From Exophiala sp. HKRS030 (taxonomy: Eukaryota > Ascomycota > Eurotiomycetes > Chaetothyriales > Herpotrichiellaceae), in contig JAHWDD010000001.1 in the NCBI GenBank assembly GCA_023897205.1, forward strand, positions 6,510,001 to 6,574,000: 64,000 nt of DNA. Direction: 5' to 3'. Shown one piece after another: positions 44,238-55,741 of the stretch; position 1 is the first letter of the stretch; each line of letters starts with the position of its first letter. Under the pieces are notes generated by a model. The model saw nothing but the letters and a program-made list of their open reading frames with translations, made no database searches and was not told the DNA's origin. A program made the translations under genes and the position numbers.

Positions 44238-45455
44238 ATGACATTTTACAGCAGCAGCGAGTCCTTCTTCTTTGACGCCGTCGCATCATCAACTGTTCCA
44301 GTGGTCCATATTGTGCCGCTGACTCAGTTTGATGTGTTCCAATACCTAGATGCACATCCTGAGGACGCATGGAAATATCTAGAATCACGTCCATCATTGC
44401 TGAAGCTTATTGCAAGCACTCTTCAGGATCAGAACGGACGTGGTGCAGACACTCAGAACTCGGTGTTTGCTGGTGGTCAGTCCGATTTCGAGCTGTTCGG
44501 AACGATGCCTGCACCAAACCGCCCAGCTAGAAAGATCACTAAACTTGTTATCACCAACTCTTCCAACATCGATCGAGTCAACCGTCCTGAGAATAATGGC
44601 AACCAAAGCTCAAAATCCGCGCAGATCTCTGGAGATACTTCACTGTCACGAAGAATTCCATCTGGAAACCTTGCCAAACCAAGGAGCAAAGTCTCGATTC
44701 CGTTTTGCCCACCTACTGCTACCAAATATCCTCCGAATTCACCACAACCTCGAAATCTCTCCGTTTCTCCATCTCCACCATCTCCTCCATTAGCACCACC
44801 TTCCGAGCCATCCTCAGATGACACCTGGCATCCACGTTCTCAATCTGTGGAATCTGACCAACCCTCTGCTGCTGATCCCTTGACACCGCCGGCAGAGGAG
44901 ATGGCAGACCCCAAGGAAGCTCATTCTGCTTGCTCGTTCTCGCCTAATGGTGAATCCTCTGCAGAAAGATCAACGGGAGAGTGCGATGACTCATATGCAA
45001 TGATTCCATATCCTGCACCAGTCGAGCTCGTCTTGGCATCCTACATGCAGAAGAAGGGCAAGCTGTGGCGATTGTTTGAGGAAGAATCGTGCATCAGACA
45101 CATGTTAGCCATTCGCGATGAGGGAGTCCTGAAGGGGGAAGCTCGATTCTTGGAAGCTCAGAGACGCATGAAGGACATTAATGGTGTCGATAAACCTGCG
45201 GCCAATGCAGTCAAGAATTTCTGGAACCGTACAGGAAGGGCGAGAAGTGGCTATGATGAGCGGAAGAATAAGCGTGCACCGTTGTCTACCTCTCAGCAAG
45301 GAAAGCACGCAAGAGCAAACCGTACAGCTTCTTTCAGCTCCAGCACTGCTCAGGACACCCGCCGTCAAAGCGTCGATACCAGCCACGCGGTCAAACCAAT
45401 TGTCCGCAAGCGTAAACATGAGGGTGATGGTAGCGATGATGAATATCGACCATGA
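44238..45455 (+). CDS. Hypothetical nuclear-looking protein, possible Myb/SANT-like segment
   Basis: Single exon, 405 residues. The N-terminal 60 residues are ordered (FDVFQYLDAHPEDAWKYLES); the middle is Ser/Pro-rich and disordered. Residues about 260-340 form a helical block starting PYPAPVELVLASYMQKKGKL and ending NAVKNFWNRTGRARSGYDER, whose last helix with a central Trp and basic residues resembles the third helix of fungal Myb/SANT-like domains; this is a weak inference. The C-terminus is basic (RKRKHEGDG), a likely nuclear signal. ATG 44238 fits. Confidence 0.6.
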   Translation: MTFYSSSESFFFDAVASSTVPVVHIVPLTQFDVFQYLDAHPEDAWKYLESRPSLLKLIASTLQDQNGRGADTQNSVFAGGQSDFELFGTMPAPNRPARKITKLVITNSSNIDRVNRPENNGNQSSKSAQISGDTSLSRRIPSGNLAKPRSKVSIPFCPPTATKYPPNSPQPRNLSVSPSPPSPPLAPPSEPSSDDTWHPRSQSVESDQPSAADPLTPPAEEMADPKEAHSACSFSPNGESSAERSTGECDDSYAMIPYPAPVELVLASYMQKKGKLWRLFEEESCIRHMLAIRDEGVLKGEARFLEAQRRMKDINGVDKPAANAVKNFWNRTGRARSGYDERKNKRAPLSTSQQGKHARANRTASFSSSTAQDTRRQSVDTSHAVKPIVRKRKHEGDGSDDEYRP

Positions 45456-45903
45456 GTGTGCTCAAACCTTTTGCTCAGGGGAAGACGATATGCAACGGGA
45501 CATACGACATGAATTTTGAGCGCAACGTTCCGAAGTTATGCGCATAAGCTCAGCTTCAAGCCTGATTTTGATTACTGGACGACGTGACGAAGTCAGAATC
45601 TAAGAGACGGCTGGACCGATCTACAACACATGATGACAGGAGCGCTGGAACGCACCGAAGATGTCTTCACGTCGACTTCGCGGAAATTGGTTGATTCTTT
45701 TTGGCAGTTGGCAATAAGCAGATATTGGTGAGAGATAAGTGGCCTGAGCCACCAAGTTTGGCGGAACCTACCGACGTATCTAGATCAGGAGGATGCCCTC
45801 AGGAAAAATCTATGTACACCACGCTCGTTTTAAAAAATGCACAATTGAAATTACACGCATGGAATCGGGTTGAGCTTTCCACTAAGGTCCTACTTTCACG
45901 TCT
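45456..45903. other. Convergent intergenic region
   Basis: Between two stop codons. No gene or RNA recognised. Confidence 0.55.
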
Positions 45904-46836
45904 TTATCGAGGTTTATCGCCCGCCAGAGTGATCCGTAGCATCATCCGTCGATACCCATGATAGTCGTTGATGGGGTTATGCTGAACACAACGATTATCC
46001 CAGAAAGCGATACTACCCTTCTGCCAGACAAATCGACAAGTAAACTCTGGTCTGGTCTGATGTGCGAACAGATACTTCAACAACGGCGCAGACTCATCCT
46101 CTGTCCACCCATGGAAATGCGACGAATGTGCAACATTGACATATAAAGCCTTCCGTCCCGTCTCCGGATGCGTCCTAACCACAGGATGAGTTGCCTCTAG
46201 CGTAGATTTGGCTTGGTTGTTGCCACTGTCCCGTATTCGATCTTCTCGTGTCTTGCTGGCGTCGGCTTTGGCTGATGTACTCACAGCCTTCAAGCCATCT
46301 AGCGTCCGCTTCAGACCCTCTGAGAGCGCGTCATACGCAGCATACTGATTCGCGAATAGAGTATCTCCGCCGAATGGAGGGACTTCTTTCGCCATCAAGA
46401 TCGATCCCATGGGCGGTTCTTCGAAATAGCTCGTGTCGCTGTGCCAAATGCCTCCGAAATTGATGGTTTCGTGCTCTTGCTTGAGCACCTTGATGATCTC
46501 TGGGTAACCTTCGATGCCTCGCACAAAGGGATACTCTATCGGCTTGCCGAAGTGCGATGCAAACGCGAGGTAGTCATCGTTGGACAGTTCTTTGTCCCGA
46601 AAGAAGATGACTTGATGCTCGAGGAAGGCATCTCGGATTTCCTTGACTAGCCCAGGGTTCTCGGCCAGGGCCGCGGCATTGATGTCAACGTCTTGTATTT
46701 CAGCTCCAAGAGAACCCGCCACGCGATGGACTGAAAGATGTCTCCTAAAAAAAGAAACCCTGTTGGGAATCTTTCCAGTCTTGCATCTTATACCAGCACG
46801 GCATCTTGCTGGTGTAAATAGTCTAGCTATCATCAT
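45904..46836 (-). CDS. TauD/TfdA-family 2-oxoglutarate dioxygenase
   Basis: Iron(II)/2-oxoglutarate-dependent oxygenase, 310 residues, single exon. After a basic N-terminal stretch that could be a mitochondrial presequence (MMIARLFTPARCRAGIRC), the domain begins LGAEIQDVDINAAAL. The iron ligands are the His and Asp of WHSDTSYFEEPP and the His of NRCVQHNPINDYHGYRR; the Arg in that last motif would bind 2-oxoglutarate. TauD proteins in fungi act on taurine, other sulfonates or unrelated substrates; the true substrate cannot be read from sequence. ATG 46836 is the first in-frame ATG. Confidence 0.88.
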   Translation of the reverse strand: MMIARLFTPARCRAGIRCKTGKIPNRVSFFRRHLSVHRVAGSLGAEIQDVDINAAALAENPGLVKEIRDAFLEHQVIFFRDKELSNDDYLAFASHFGKPIEYPFVRGIEGYPEIIKVLKQEHETINFGGIWHSDTSYFEEPPMGSILMAKEVPPFGGDTLFANQYAAYDALSEGLKRTLDGLKAVSTSAKADASKTREDRIRDSGNNQAKSTLEATHPVVRTHPETGRKALYVNVAHSSHFHGWTEDESAPLLKYLFAHQTRPEFTCRFVWQKGSIAFWDNRCVQHNPINDYHGYRRMMLRITLAGDKPR

Positions 46837-47614
46837 TGGTACCAACCTTTGTGTTCTGCTCGGTCATGCAGAAGAGGTCGTCAAGATTAGCTGCAATTCG
46901 AGACAGACTAAGTATCAACAAAGGCCTACCCAGAAATCATCTTGCGGAGCCCAATGCTTCGGCCTCTCTTCCTCTATAAGACCATTCGGATCCTACTTGA
47001 GCATGACTGGAGAGACCAGATGAGGGGTATACCCAGACAAGAGGTTTGGAGACGAAATTAGTGAGATAGAATCTGGGGAGCCGAGGAGCAAAACAAACTA
47101 AATGTTTGGGTGAGAAAAGCGGCATGACTTTATCCCTCAAAGAGCTGTGAACAGTGCAAACACGTCAAACTCCCAGGTTCGAGGTGCCTCATGTCAGTAT
47201 CAGAATGAGATCCAGTCTGAGATCATGGACGTTATACGATCGCATTCATTTAGCCTCTTCGTCCAACAAGATTCTCCTATCTTTTTAGTGTACAAACACG
47301 TGCAAAATATCTTACCGACATGTATCATTACTGACGCCGATCTCGATTTGCAAAGATCACATCCCCTCACCATCTGAGACTTTGTCCTTTATGTATACAG
47401 AGCCTCACTAAGACTGGAACTTCACTGCGCCCCGACTTTTACCAAATTTTCGCAAGGCTCACTTCATTTTTGATATTTACCACTCAACGCGTGTCTCACA
47501 TGTGATCTTCAATTCCGATCTATATGAATCCTCGAACATTTGACTGGTCACACCACCGCCTGTTATTCTTCTCTTTGTAACGCCCAGAGACCTCACGCAT
47601 AACAACTCAACAAG
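46837..47614. other. Divergent intergenic region
   Basis: Shared promoter region of the TauD gene (-) and the NCBP3-like gene (+). No gene supported; short open frames only. Confidence 0.55.
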
Positions 47615-49350
47615 ATGGCTTTAGCGATGCAGTCGTCAGTGCCGTCGGCGCAGGATACAGATATCATGGACATCGATATTGACATGGATCTCGACGACGT
47701 GGGGCCAGTGATCGATGATGAGTACCAGCTGGAAGTATGGTAACCTCTCTTCACATTTCTACTACATCAGCCTGACCACCTTCTCAATAGGAAGGCGAAG
47801 AGCCCTCGTTTGTACCCTCAAGTACAACCACAAACACAGTTGCCGAATCCACAAGCCTCATTCCTGCTATCTACACCGAAGACCCAGCCGAAGAACCCCA
47901 ATGGAACAAAATCCATATCCGAGGAGTAGACGAGTTTCATACCAGCGACATTCTCGCCTTCGCCAATGACCACTACATTTCTGCCCAGCCTGAACCTAAA
48001 CCTGAGGCTCACATTCAATGGATAGACGACACCTCAGCCAATATTGTCTTTCGGGATGGCAATACTGCAAGGGCGGCTCTTCTCTCATTTGTCCTAAACC
48101 CCATCACATCCAGCGATCTTGCAACATCCCCTTTCGAACCCCGTACCGCCAAAGCGTCCTCTGCCCGACCCGCATCCATGCTCGTTGTCCGTATAGCGCA
48201 GGTGAAAGATAGAAAACAGAGAAACGCCCGAGAAGCATCACGATACTACCTTTTACACCCAGATCAGGATCCTACCGAGCGCATGCGACGAGAGTTTGCC
48301 AGCAACCGGGGTGGCCGCGGTACTGGCGAACATGGTGACTACCGACGACGACGCTTTGATGACCGGGAACACAGGCGAAGAAGGGATAATGATCATGACG
48401 CTGATGGTGGAGGTGGTGGGGAGGATTTTTCGGCCAACATGTATGACGACAATCCGGAACCAGAAACCAACTCATCATCGGCAAGAGGCCGAGATCTATT
48501 CTCAAGAGTCTCAACATCAAGAAGACGAAGCGCAAGCCCCACATCAAGAACAAGAAACAGCGACGAGATCGACATTTCCGACTCAGAAGACGGCAATGAT
48601 CGATCAAGAAGGAGAAACAAAGCGTATCGTGACCGGACCGATCGTGAGAGACCAGCGGCCTCCAGGCCATCCAACGCCGGGAAAGAACTTTTCGGTGGGT
48701 CTTCATCAACAACCGACCGCAGACCTACCGACACCCGCCGCAACGGCGGCCTTCATTCTGACCGCATCGAATTGTTCCCTTCAAAACCCACCTCCACCTC
48801 TAACCAAGACACATCGATGGCCCTGGACGACACCACTTCTGCTACCGCTACACCTCGTGCAAGCGACCCCGCGAACCACCGCGCCAATGCTGCCGCGGCC
48901 AAACGCCTGAAAGCCGATCTCCTCAATGCAGCACAGACATCACCGAGATCGCACCACCGACGCAGCCACGCCATGGACGCCAAGAATGAAGAAGACCTTG
49001 CCGAAAGATTCGCTCGCAAGAGCATCTCGCTCGACAGCACAAAGTCGCTTCGAAACGACCTGCCGAACAAAGGCATCGAATTGTTTCCATCATCTACCCT
49101 TACTGCCGGTAGCGAGTACGGGAATGGCAACGGAAACGGTAACTTCTCGATCAAAGGCGCCGCCGCCGAGAGCAACGGCTTCAAGATCAAGGGCTCCGGC
49201 GGCCTGAGCATCAAAGGTCGCGCAAGTGATGTCAAGGAATTGTTCCCCGCACAGTATCAGCGCAGCGGAGGTAATCAGGGCAAAGAATTATTCAACGAGC
49301 CGGTCAGAGAGAAAAGAGAGCGCAGACGGGCAGGTGATTTATTCGATTAG
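47615..49350 (+). CDS. NCBP3-like RNA-binding protein
   Basis: 559 residues from exons 47615-47734 and 47791-49350, 56-bp intron. The domain at about residues 72-140 starts WNKIHIRGVDEFHTSDILAF and has WIDDTSANIVFRDGNTARAAL, matching the RRM-like domain of nuclear cap-binding subunit 3 (NCBP3), with the family's W-[IL]-D-D signature; a second conserved part is RYYLLHPDQDPTER. The rest is Arg/Asp/Ser-rich and disordered. The human protein binds capped RNA export complexes, so a nuclear mRNA role is likely. The tail repeats a short [GK/RI]-E-L-F motif, described in the findings. Confidence 0.8.
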
Positions 49351-50080
49351 GTACCTAGATAAACACCACGAGGCTAGGCTTCTTGCCTCCATTGCCTGTG
49401 TCATCACGTCCTGCATCAGTGTTTCCCCGCATCAATTGATCCATCGATGGATCTTTGAATGGGCAGTTAGTACCAATATGAGAAATGAAGCGAGCAGTCC
49501 TCCGCGTCAACACAACAATCCAGCACTTTTTTGCGATACCTATCATTCTGAGGGACAGAGGATGGCGAAGTGAGCCACATGGCCTCTTTACCTACAAGCC
49601 CTCAAGCGCACAGAGAGAGAGGCGCTTTTTCATGAGATCATGAGGACACACAATATTGCATCAAAAGATGCGAAGAACAGATACAGAGGCAGAGGCAGAA
49701 GCACAGAGAAAAATGTAAAATGAAATTTATATTTATATTTATATAAATTATATACACCGAACTGTGCTTTGTCCTTTCCCATTTTCACTCAGCAAAGAGA
49801 GCAAGGCCGCTTTAATCGTGCACGTGACGGAGCATCGTGGAAACCAGAGCAGAGTACCAGGGGCACTCGAGCACTGGGCAAGCCACAGGTCAGCCATCCT
49901 AGCGCCCATTTGCAGAAGCCAGTTCGAGCTCAAGGGTCCCCTCTGGGCCTCGTCTAACTAGTCCCCAGAATGACAATAGATGTCTGAGCCCTTTCCTGAA
50001 ATTCTCTGCAAAATCTGGTCACAATCTTATTAATGTTAACAGCCAACTGATTCCGAAGCTTATTCACTACTTTCATCATA
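49351..50080. other. Intergenic, AT-rich patch
   Basis: No gene supported. A patch of TTTATA repeats at about 49723-49752 is strongly AT-rich, and an AGAGGC purine repeat lies at 49681-49705. Confidence 0.6.
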
Positions 50081-51674
50081 ATGAGCTATTCAAGGAACAA
50101 GTCAAAGGTGGAGGAAGATGTTTTTGAGCATCTGAGTGCACCCGTCGAATGTGTTCAGGACTACGTTCCGGGTGGACTGCATCCTGTACATCTTGGAGAC
50201 ATGGTCGGCAGGTACAAGATTTTACGAAAGCTAGGCTACGGCGGATACTCGACTGTCTGGCTTGCACAAGACAATAGGCAAGTATCCCTTTGTGCTAAGT
50301 TTCCTTCAGAAATCTAACTAGTAGATCCTTTCTTAGTACAGCCGGTGGGTATGTAGCGCTAAAAATCGTTCGAGCGGATAGCGATTGCGCAAAAGAGATT
50401 CAGTATTATGATACGTTACGCACCAATGCGGGTCGACATCCAGGTGCATCTTATATCATGATGCTTATGGACTACTTTACTATACAGGGACCAAATGGCA
50501 AGCACGACTGCCTGGCTTATGAGGTCTTGGGACCCAGTGTTGCCCGTGTACTAGGCGATTCAACTGGCGCGGAGACGATCGCTTATCTAACGCTTCGATC
50601 TGCCAGAAAAATTATATACCAAGCTCTCCTTGGCCTTGATTATATACACAGTGTTGGACTGGTTCATGGGGATATCTACTCTGGAAATGTACTTTTCACT
50701 GTGAGGGATTTGTCGCATGAATCATCGGATATTCTACACCAGCCTCACTCTCAAGTTTCCGCGGACGTCAAACGCATCAAAGGTTCACGGCAACCAGGAG
50801 ATCCTCGACATTTGACTCTGAATTGGCCATTAAATTCATTACTCTCCCCAAAAGGTGATGTTAAGCTATCAGACCTAGGAAATAGTAAGTTATATCTACT
50901 CTATATTCACTCATACTAATAACTTGTGTTGGCTTTTTTAAGCATGAACCGCCAAGTAAACCAGAAACGCCAATCGAATATAGAAGTCCAGAAATAATAC
51001 TGGATAATCGGATTTCCACGGCGCAGGATTGTTGGGCCTTTGCTTGCTTCGTCTACAATCTTCTGACGAATACATCTTTGTTCGATTTGGCTTTTCTATA
51101 CGACAAAGATTCTCAGAACGATTCACACCTTCTTCAGCTTTTCTCGCTTCTTGGTCCGCTCCCGGCTAGGCTTAAGCAGAGCTGGCCACGTTACAATGTA
51201 TATTTCAACGAGAATGGACAGCTTCAAAAATTCGTTGTGGATGACGATGCTTTTTCATACTCGGAACTCGGAGACGTACTAGAAGATGACCATCAGAGTA
51301 CACCAGAGGACACAGAGAGTGACATTCACCAACAACAGCCTAATGAAGTCCTCTCGAACGCCCCGCGTAATCGCCTAGGGAAACGTTCTGAATTCTTCGA
51401 TCCAGACCTTTACCCATCGATCGTGACGCTTCGTGAGCGTAAGCCACGTAAAGAACAAGATGATCCTAGGTCATTGGCAGATTTTGTGGCTCTCTACCCA
51501 CCACTCTCAGAAAAATGGTCGCGTGAAAAACATCCTGATATGCAATCCGCGGAGTCTGAACTAGTGCTCGATTTCTTAGAGGGTCTTCTCACATACGAAT
51601 CCGACCGACGTCTTTCCACTAAAGAACTACTACAACATGCTTGGATTCGGACATATTGTGCCTCAGATGACTGA
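50081..51674 (+). CDS. SRPK-like serine/threonine protein kinase, frame anomaly
   Basis: Protein kinase of the SR-protein kinase type common in filamentous fungi. Exon 1 50081-50277 ends in AAT AG; the following intron (50278-50336) starts GC, in the context GCAAGT, and joins in frame to TAGGYVALKIVR. Seen: glycine loop LGYGGYSTVWLA, the VAIK-like ALKIV, catalytic-loop HGDIYSGNVLF (catalytic Asp present, Arg replaced by Gly), DLG in place of DFG as in SRPKs, and SPE for APE. A second intron at 50885-50942 (GTAAGT, branch TACTAAT, AAG) leaves exon 3 out of frame by one: one extra base near AAA 50880-50882 would explain it. The conserved third exon (EPPSKPETPIEYRSPEI onward) is otherwise open to 51674. 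Confidence 0.72.
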
Positions 51675-51756
51675 CTCAGCACTTTTTCCAAGCAGGCAGC
51701 AATAGCACCGAGGAACAAGAGGAAGAGGTCGAAAACGGCTGACGACTCAGAATCAG

Positions 51757-52266
51757 ATGAAAAGGAAGATGAGAACTATGCCTTCTGAGACTGCCGTCAA
51801 TGAAAGTGGTAGGCGGAGAACATCAGTGGGGGAGAGCGCTTGGGTCAGAAATCAGAGATCCAGGGGAGTCAGATACATTCCACACCATAAGCTTCCGAAG
51901 CGTTTCTGGTTCTGGCGGTGGTTCTGGGTTCATTCGTGCACACGGATGGTGGCCAGTGGCTTCATTGGCTGCTTGGTCGGCTGCTTAGTCGCCTGGCACG
52001 CCGACGTGTCCAGGACTCTATCGGAGCTGAATCTCCCACCATTGATCGCGGAACTTGTTGAGCCTTCGTATAGCCTCAACCAAGTTGTACTGTCGGGAGG
52101 GGCATTTGGGGTTGGCCATGACTTGAACAGCGGCTTCGTTTGCTACAGACGGTGCACTTACGAGGAGTGTTCGTCATTGCGTCGACATCGGGAGAGAAAA
52201 GGCATCCCGAGGAGTCTCTACAATGACGATCCCACTATATCGATCGAAAACAGACATTCTCGGTAA
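51757..52266 (+). CDS. Possible small membrane protein, weak
   Basis: Open frame of 169 codons with one hydrophobic segment (VASGFIGCLVGCLVAW) that could span a membrane, preceded by a basic, Trp-rich stretch. No family recognised. It lies in a gene-poor region and could be chance. Confidence 0.25.
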   Translation: MKRKMRTMPSETAVNESGRRRTSVGESAWVRNQRSRGVRYIPHHKLPKRFWFWRWFWVHSCTRMVASGFIGCLVGCLVAWHADVSRTLSELNLPPLIAELVEPSYSLNQVVLSGGAFGVGHDLNSGFVCYRRCTYEECSSLRRHRERKGIPRSLYNDDPTISIENRHSR

Positions 52267-52287
52267 GCGCGGACCCGCAAAGAACAA

Positions 52288-52723
52288 ATGTCCTCAGAGC
52301 CGGCTGCGGCCGCACACAATGGCGACGACGAGTCAGACTCCAAACAACGCAAAGATCACGGGATCACCAGCAAAGCTCGCCCGAGCACCTCGAAGCAAGC
52401 GTCTCCAGCACCGACCATCAAGGTTCGCAGGAGTCGAGCACCTCGATACATGCGCCGAGCAACTCGAGCCGAGAGTCCCCTGCCGTTAGAATTTCAGGCT
52501 GTCGAAGATAGTAATGGCGGGTAGAGGAGGGAACCGAAGACACGACGAATACCTTGGAAGAACTGCTCGGCTGGTCAAGGACTTCAAGAAGACCATTGAC
52601 CAACAAAACAAGTCGATCCAGGAGGCTCAAACCGAGCTGAAGGAGCTTGAGGAGGAACATCAACAACATGTCAAACAACGGAACAACAAGCTCAAGGATG
52701 AAATCGGCACGCCACAGAACTAG
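52288..52723 (+). CDS. Possible small coiled-coil protein, weak
   Basis: Two overlapping frames, 52288-52524 (Ser/Arg-rich, disordered) and 52514-52723 (a heptad-like coiled coil with KDFKKTIDQQNKSIQEAQ and many Glu/Gln/Lys). The coiled-coil composition is the only sign of coding. They could be one gene with a frame break or intron, or two unrelated frames. Confidence 0.3.
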
Positions 52724-53239
52724 TTAGGGGATTGAGTTGACCCCGTCCAGCAACGTAGTAGGGCATTTATCTTCCCAGGGGTTCCACCTTTCATTAGGGC
52801 CGAAACGAGCGATCATAGATATGATCGGGCAGAGTTATCACTAGGCTGGGAGAGGTGCAATGTTGGCGCCTGTGAGACTGGAGCCCGACCGAGAGTCTCT
52901 GACATGTGAGGGAGTACGGCGGGAGCGGGCCCGAGCCGTGAGGGAGTGGAAGGAAGTGGAAGGAGAGCGAGTCGACCAAATAAAATAGTCGTTAGTTAGC
53001 AGGAGAGCAAAGCGGCGGGTGTCTGGTCAGCTAGATGGACATGACAACGACAGTTCGGGGATTACATGCATATACTCCGTATACAACATTCAGAACGGTC
53101 TATGTTTCCACATCACATCACTTCACCTCACTTCCTGTTCTCCTTGCTTCCGTTCTTTTTCACTCCATTGCATCTGCCGCGTCTACGACATGGCTTTCTT
53201 CCTGCTGTGGTTTCTACTCTCAAGACGCAGGCTCAATAT

Positions 53240-53265
53240 TGGATGGGTGGATGGGTGGATGGGTG
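53240..53265. repeat. Minisatellite (GGATGGGT)3
   Basis: Three exact 8-bp GGATGGGT units plus GG in a gene-free stretch. Confidence 0.85.
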
Positions 53266-54122
53266 GCACCTAGGTGGCTGTGCATGGGTTGGGTGTGTGG
53301 CGCGGAGGGCATTTCTCAAAGGCGCGTTCCCATGGCCGGTTTGAGGTCTTGCAGGGTTCATAGATCACTGGGGAATTGGAGCGGTGAGAGAGTAGATGTC
53401 TATAGTGGCATGGTGGTACTTGAAATATTATGGAAGGGAAAGATATGAGGTTTGATACTAGTCATATAATACCCATACGGCATCGGAGTTTAAGGATCAA
53501 GTGTCTCAATATGTTCAGTAGTAAAGGGACTTTTCAAGTATTTTCTACATACTCGTCTCAGAAACTTCTCTCATTCCTGGAAAACCCACGGCAATGGAAA
53601 ATCTCGTCATGATCGAGTTCATCCTGGAGCTGATGCTCCACCACTCCCATCGTTTGGCTAACGATCGATCACATATGCAGTAAAGGTTCGTGCCTTGCAC
53701 ATGATTCAAGAATGTGCAAGGCGCTGGTATACTTGATTAGGCACACTGGTAGCGCCTGTTGACAATTTCGTGGTCGCATTTAAACTCATTTCTTCCGTGG
53801 ATGGAGAACTCGCAATTTTGATTGCGGTTGCCTGTGAATATTTGCCTGATACTGGGCTTTCCAGATTGGCCACGGAAAGAGCAAAAAGATCTCTGCATTC
53901 ACACTAGAATGAGATATCAGTGCAAGAGAAAAGCGTCTTATGTTGTCAGACGCCTGAAGACCGGGTTGCTTGGACCCAAAAGCTTCCATCTGGACTGTAA
54001 ACAATGGCTGTGACGTTTGGCAACAGGATCGTGAACATGGATGCGTCATCGGCAATAGCATGCAGCGTTTTGTTATTTCTCTGAAATTGATATGTTTCGC
54101 AATAACAGACTCTGTTATGTGG

Positions 54123-55741
54123 TTACAAGGCGCCCAGGGACGCCAACGCTCCTCTTAGCTCCCTAACAGCAGTTGGGACATCTTCAAAGTTCAATGCGGA
54201 AATTGCCCATCGTGCATGTTTCTGAGCCTTGATGATGGCATCTTCATCAAGCTCCACAGGCGCCGACTGAAGAGGTGCAGCAACAGTTTGAGGATGGACT
54301 GGGGTTGGAGAGACGACTTTAGCCTGGGGAACTGGTGGCACTGGTCCATGACTTTGTCGAAGCTGAGGAGGATTGACAGGGGCTTGAGGGGGTGGCTGCT
54401 GAGGTTGGAAATTAGGTGGAATTTGTGGTTGTTGGCCTGGTGGTGGCTGGGGTAGGAAATTTCCATGTCTGTGAGCAGGTGGTGGTGGTGAAGGACGTCC
54501 GGTCTTGTTTAATGATGTTAGAGATGCTCGTGCAGACGTCAAGTCGAGGTCCTGAGGTGCGGATGGCAGGACAGGTCCTCCAACACTCGCAACGTCCGTT
54601 GGTGCTGCAGGGAGATTTAATCCCCCACCTATCGCAGTGGGCGTTGAGGGTAGATCGGGGCAGCGTCTGAAGGTACAATTGGAAAATAATTACCACCAAC
54701 TGAGGGTTTTCTTTCAGGAGGATCCAATGGTGAAACTTGGGCAGGATCTTGCTGACTGGTATAGAAGTCTGCAGGATCTTGTGCAGTGATAGGAGAAATA
54801 CCATTGTTTGGAGATTGCCTTGAGGGATGGAGCGACTCGTCTAGAGAGGACTGTCGTGCGAGGGTGCTCTGTAGTCGATCAGCCTCGTCCGGAACTTCCA
54901 CGACTGATGGCTGGCGTTCTGTCTTTCTTTGTGTTGGTGGTATTGAAGTGTCTCGTGAGGGATGGAGAGATTCGTCAAGGACTGATGTCTGAGACAGCGT
55001 CTTTTGCACTCTGTCTGCTTCGTCTGGTATTTCAACGACTGAAGGCTGTCTAGGCCGGGTATGAGTTCCTTCGAGGGCGCGTACGTCTGCATCGTTGGGG
55101 TCCAACGGAGGTAGTTGTTCGTCGACTGGGGTTTCTGTCTTTGGATTTGAGAGGTTTGGATCTTCACCTGCTTTTAAGGCTTTGGCAATACGCAAGGCGT
55201 GGTATTTGGCGTATTTCACCTTGGCAGCGATTTCAGGGTCCAAAGGACCGAATATCTGGAGGAGGTCGAGAAACGTAGCTGCAGCCTGATATGTATCTGC
55301 AGTCTGTCTGGTAGCCTTGTTGGCTTTGACGGCATTGTCTGCTCTTTCGAAGGTCTCTGAGCCAAATTGTTCTATGTAGGCCTTCCCAACCATGTCATCG
55401 GTGACTTCAGGTTCATCATGATGTTCGGATTTGAACTGGATCAGGGTTAGTATTGATAAAGTCGCGGAGAGGCTTGAGGAACATGCCAGCTCCAGTTTGT
55501 CCATGAGTGTTGTGGTATAGACGAGGCTTTCTTGGTCGACATTGTGAAGGCCTTTTGAGAGGATCTGGTTGACGATCCAATATTCACCTGAGACAATATA
55601 CATCAGCTTAGAACCGACAAGAGATGGGTTCTCCATACACCAGTAGGCAATAATAGGCTTTGGTTTTTCCAACTGCGCAGCTCGGTGGGCAAATCGAGTG
55701 ATATCGGCGGTCTTGAGGGAGGCGGGGATGGGAGCTGCCAT
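54123..55741 (-). CDS. VTA1: ESCRT-associated protein VTA1
   Basis: Activator of the Vps4 ATPase that disassembles ESCRT-III on endosomes. 539 residues after one repair. The N-terminal tandem-MIT-like domain runs from MAAPIPASLKTADITRFAHRAAQL to about residue 180 and includes KPIIAYWCMENPSLVGSK. The C-terminal Vps4-binding segment is IIKAQKHARWAISALNFEDVPTAVRELRGAL. Between them is a long disordered Pro/Gln/Ser linker. The frame is lost at GGGG 54657-54660 inside the linker; one more base links PSDAAP to DLPSTPTAIGGG and joins both conserved ends. The start is the first family-like methionine, ATG 55741. The linker contains a near-duplicate 45-residue module. Confidence 0.9.

Larger units (their letters stand above)
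51675..54122. other. Gene-poor stretch with weak open frames
   Basis: Contains a few open frames described separately at low confidence. Between 52740 and 54122 I see no gene; there are short repeats such as CACATCACATCACTTCAC near 53110 and the GGATGGGT minisatellite. Directly after the kinase stop, 51698-51788 encodes in one frame a basic then acidic tail (RNKRKRSKTADDSESDEK) ending at a stop, which may be a missed last exon of the kinase. Confidence 0.5.
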
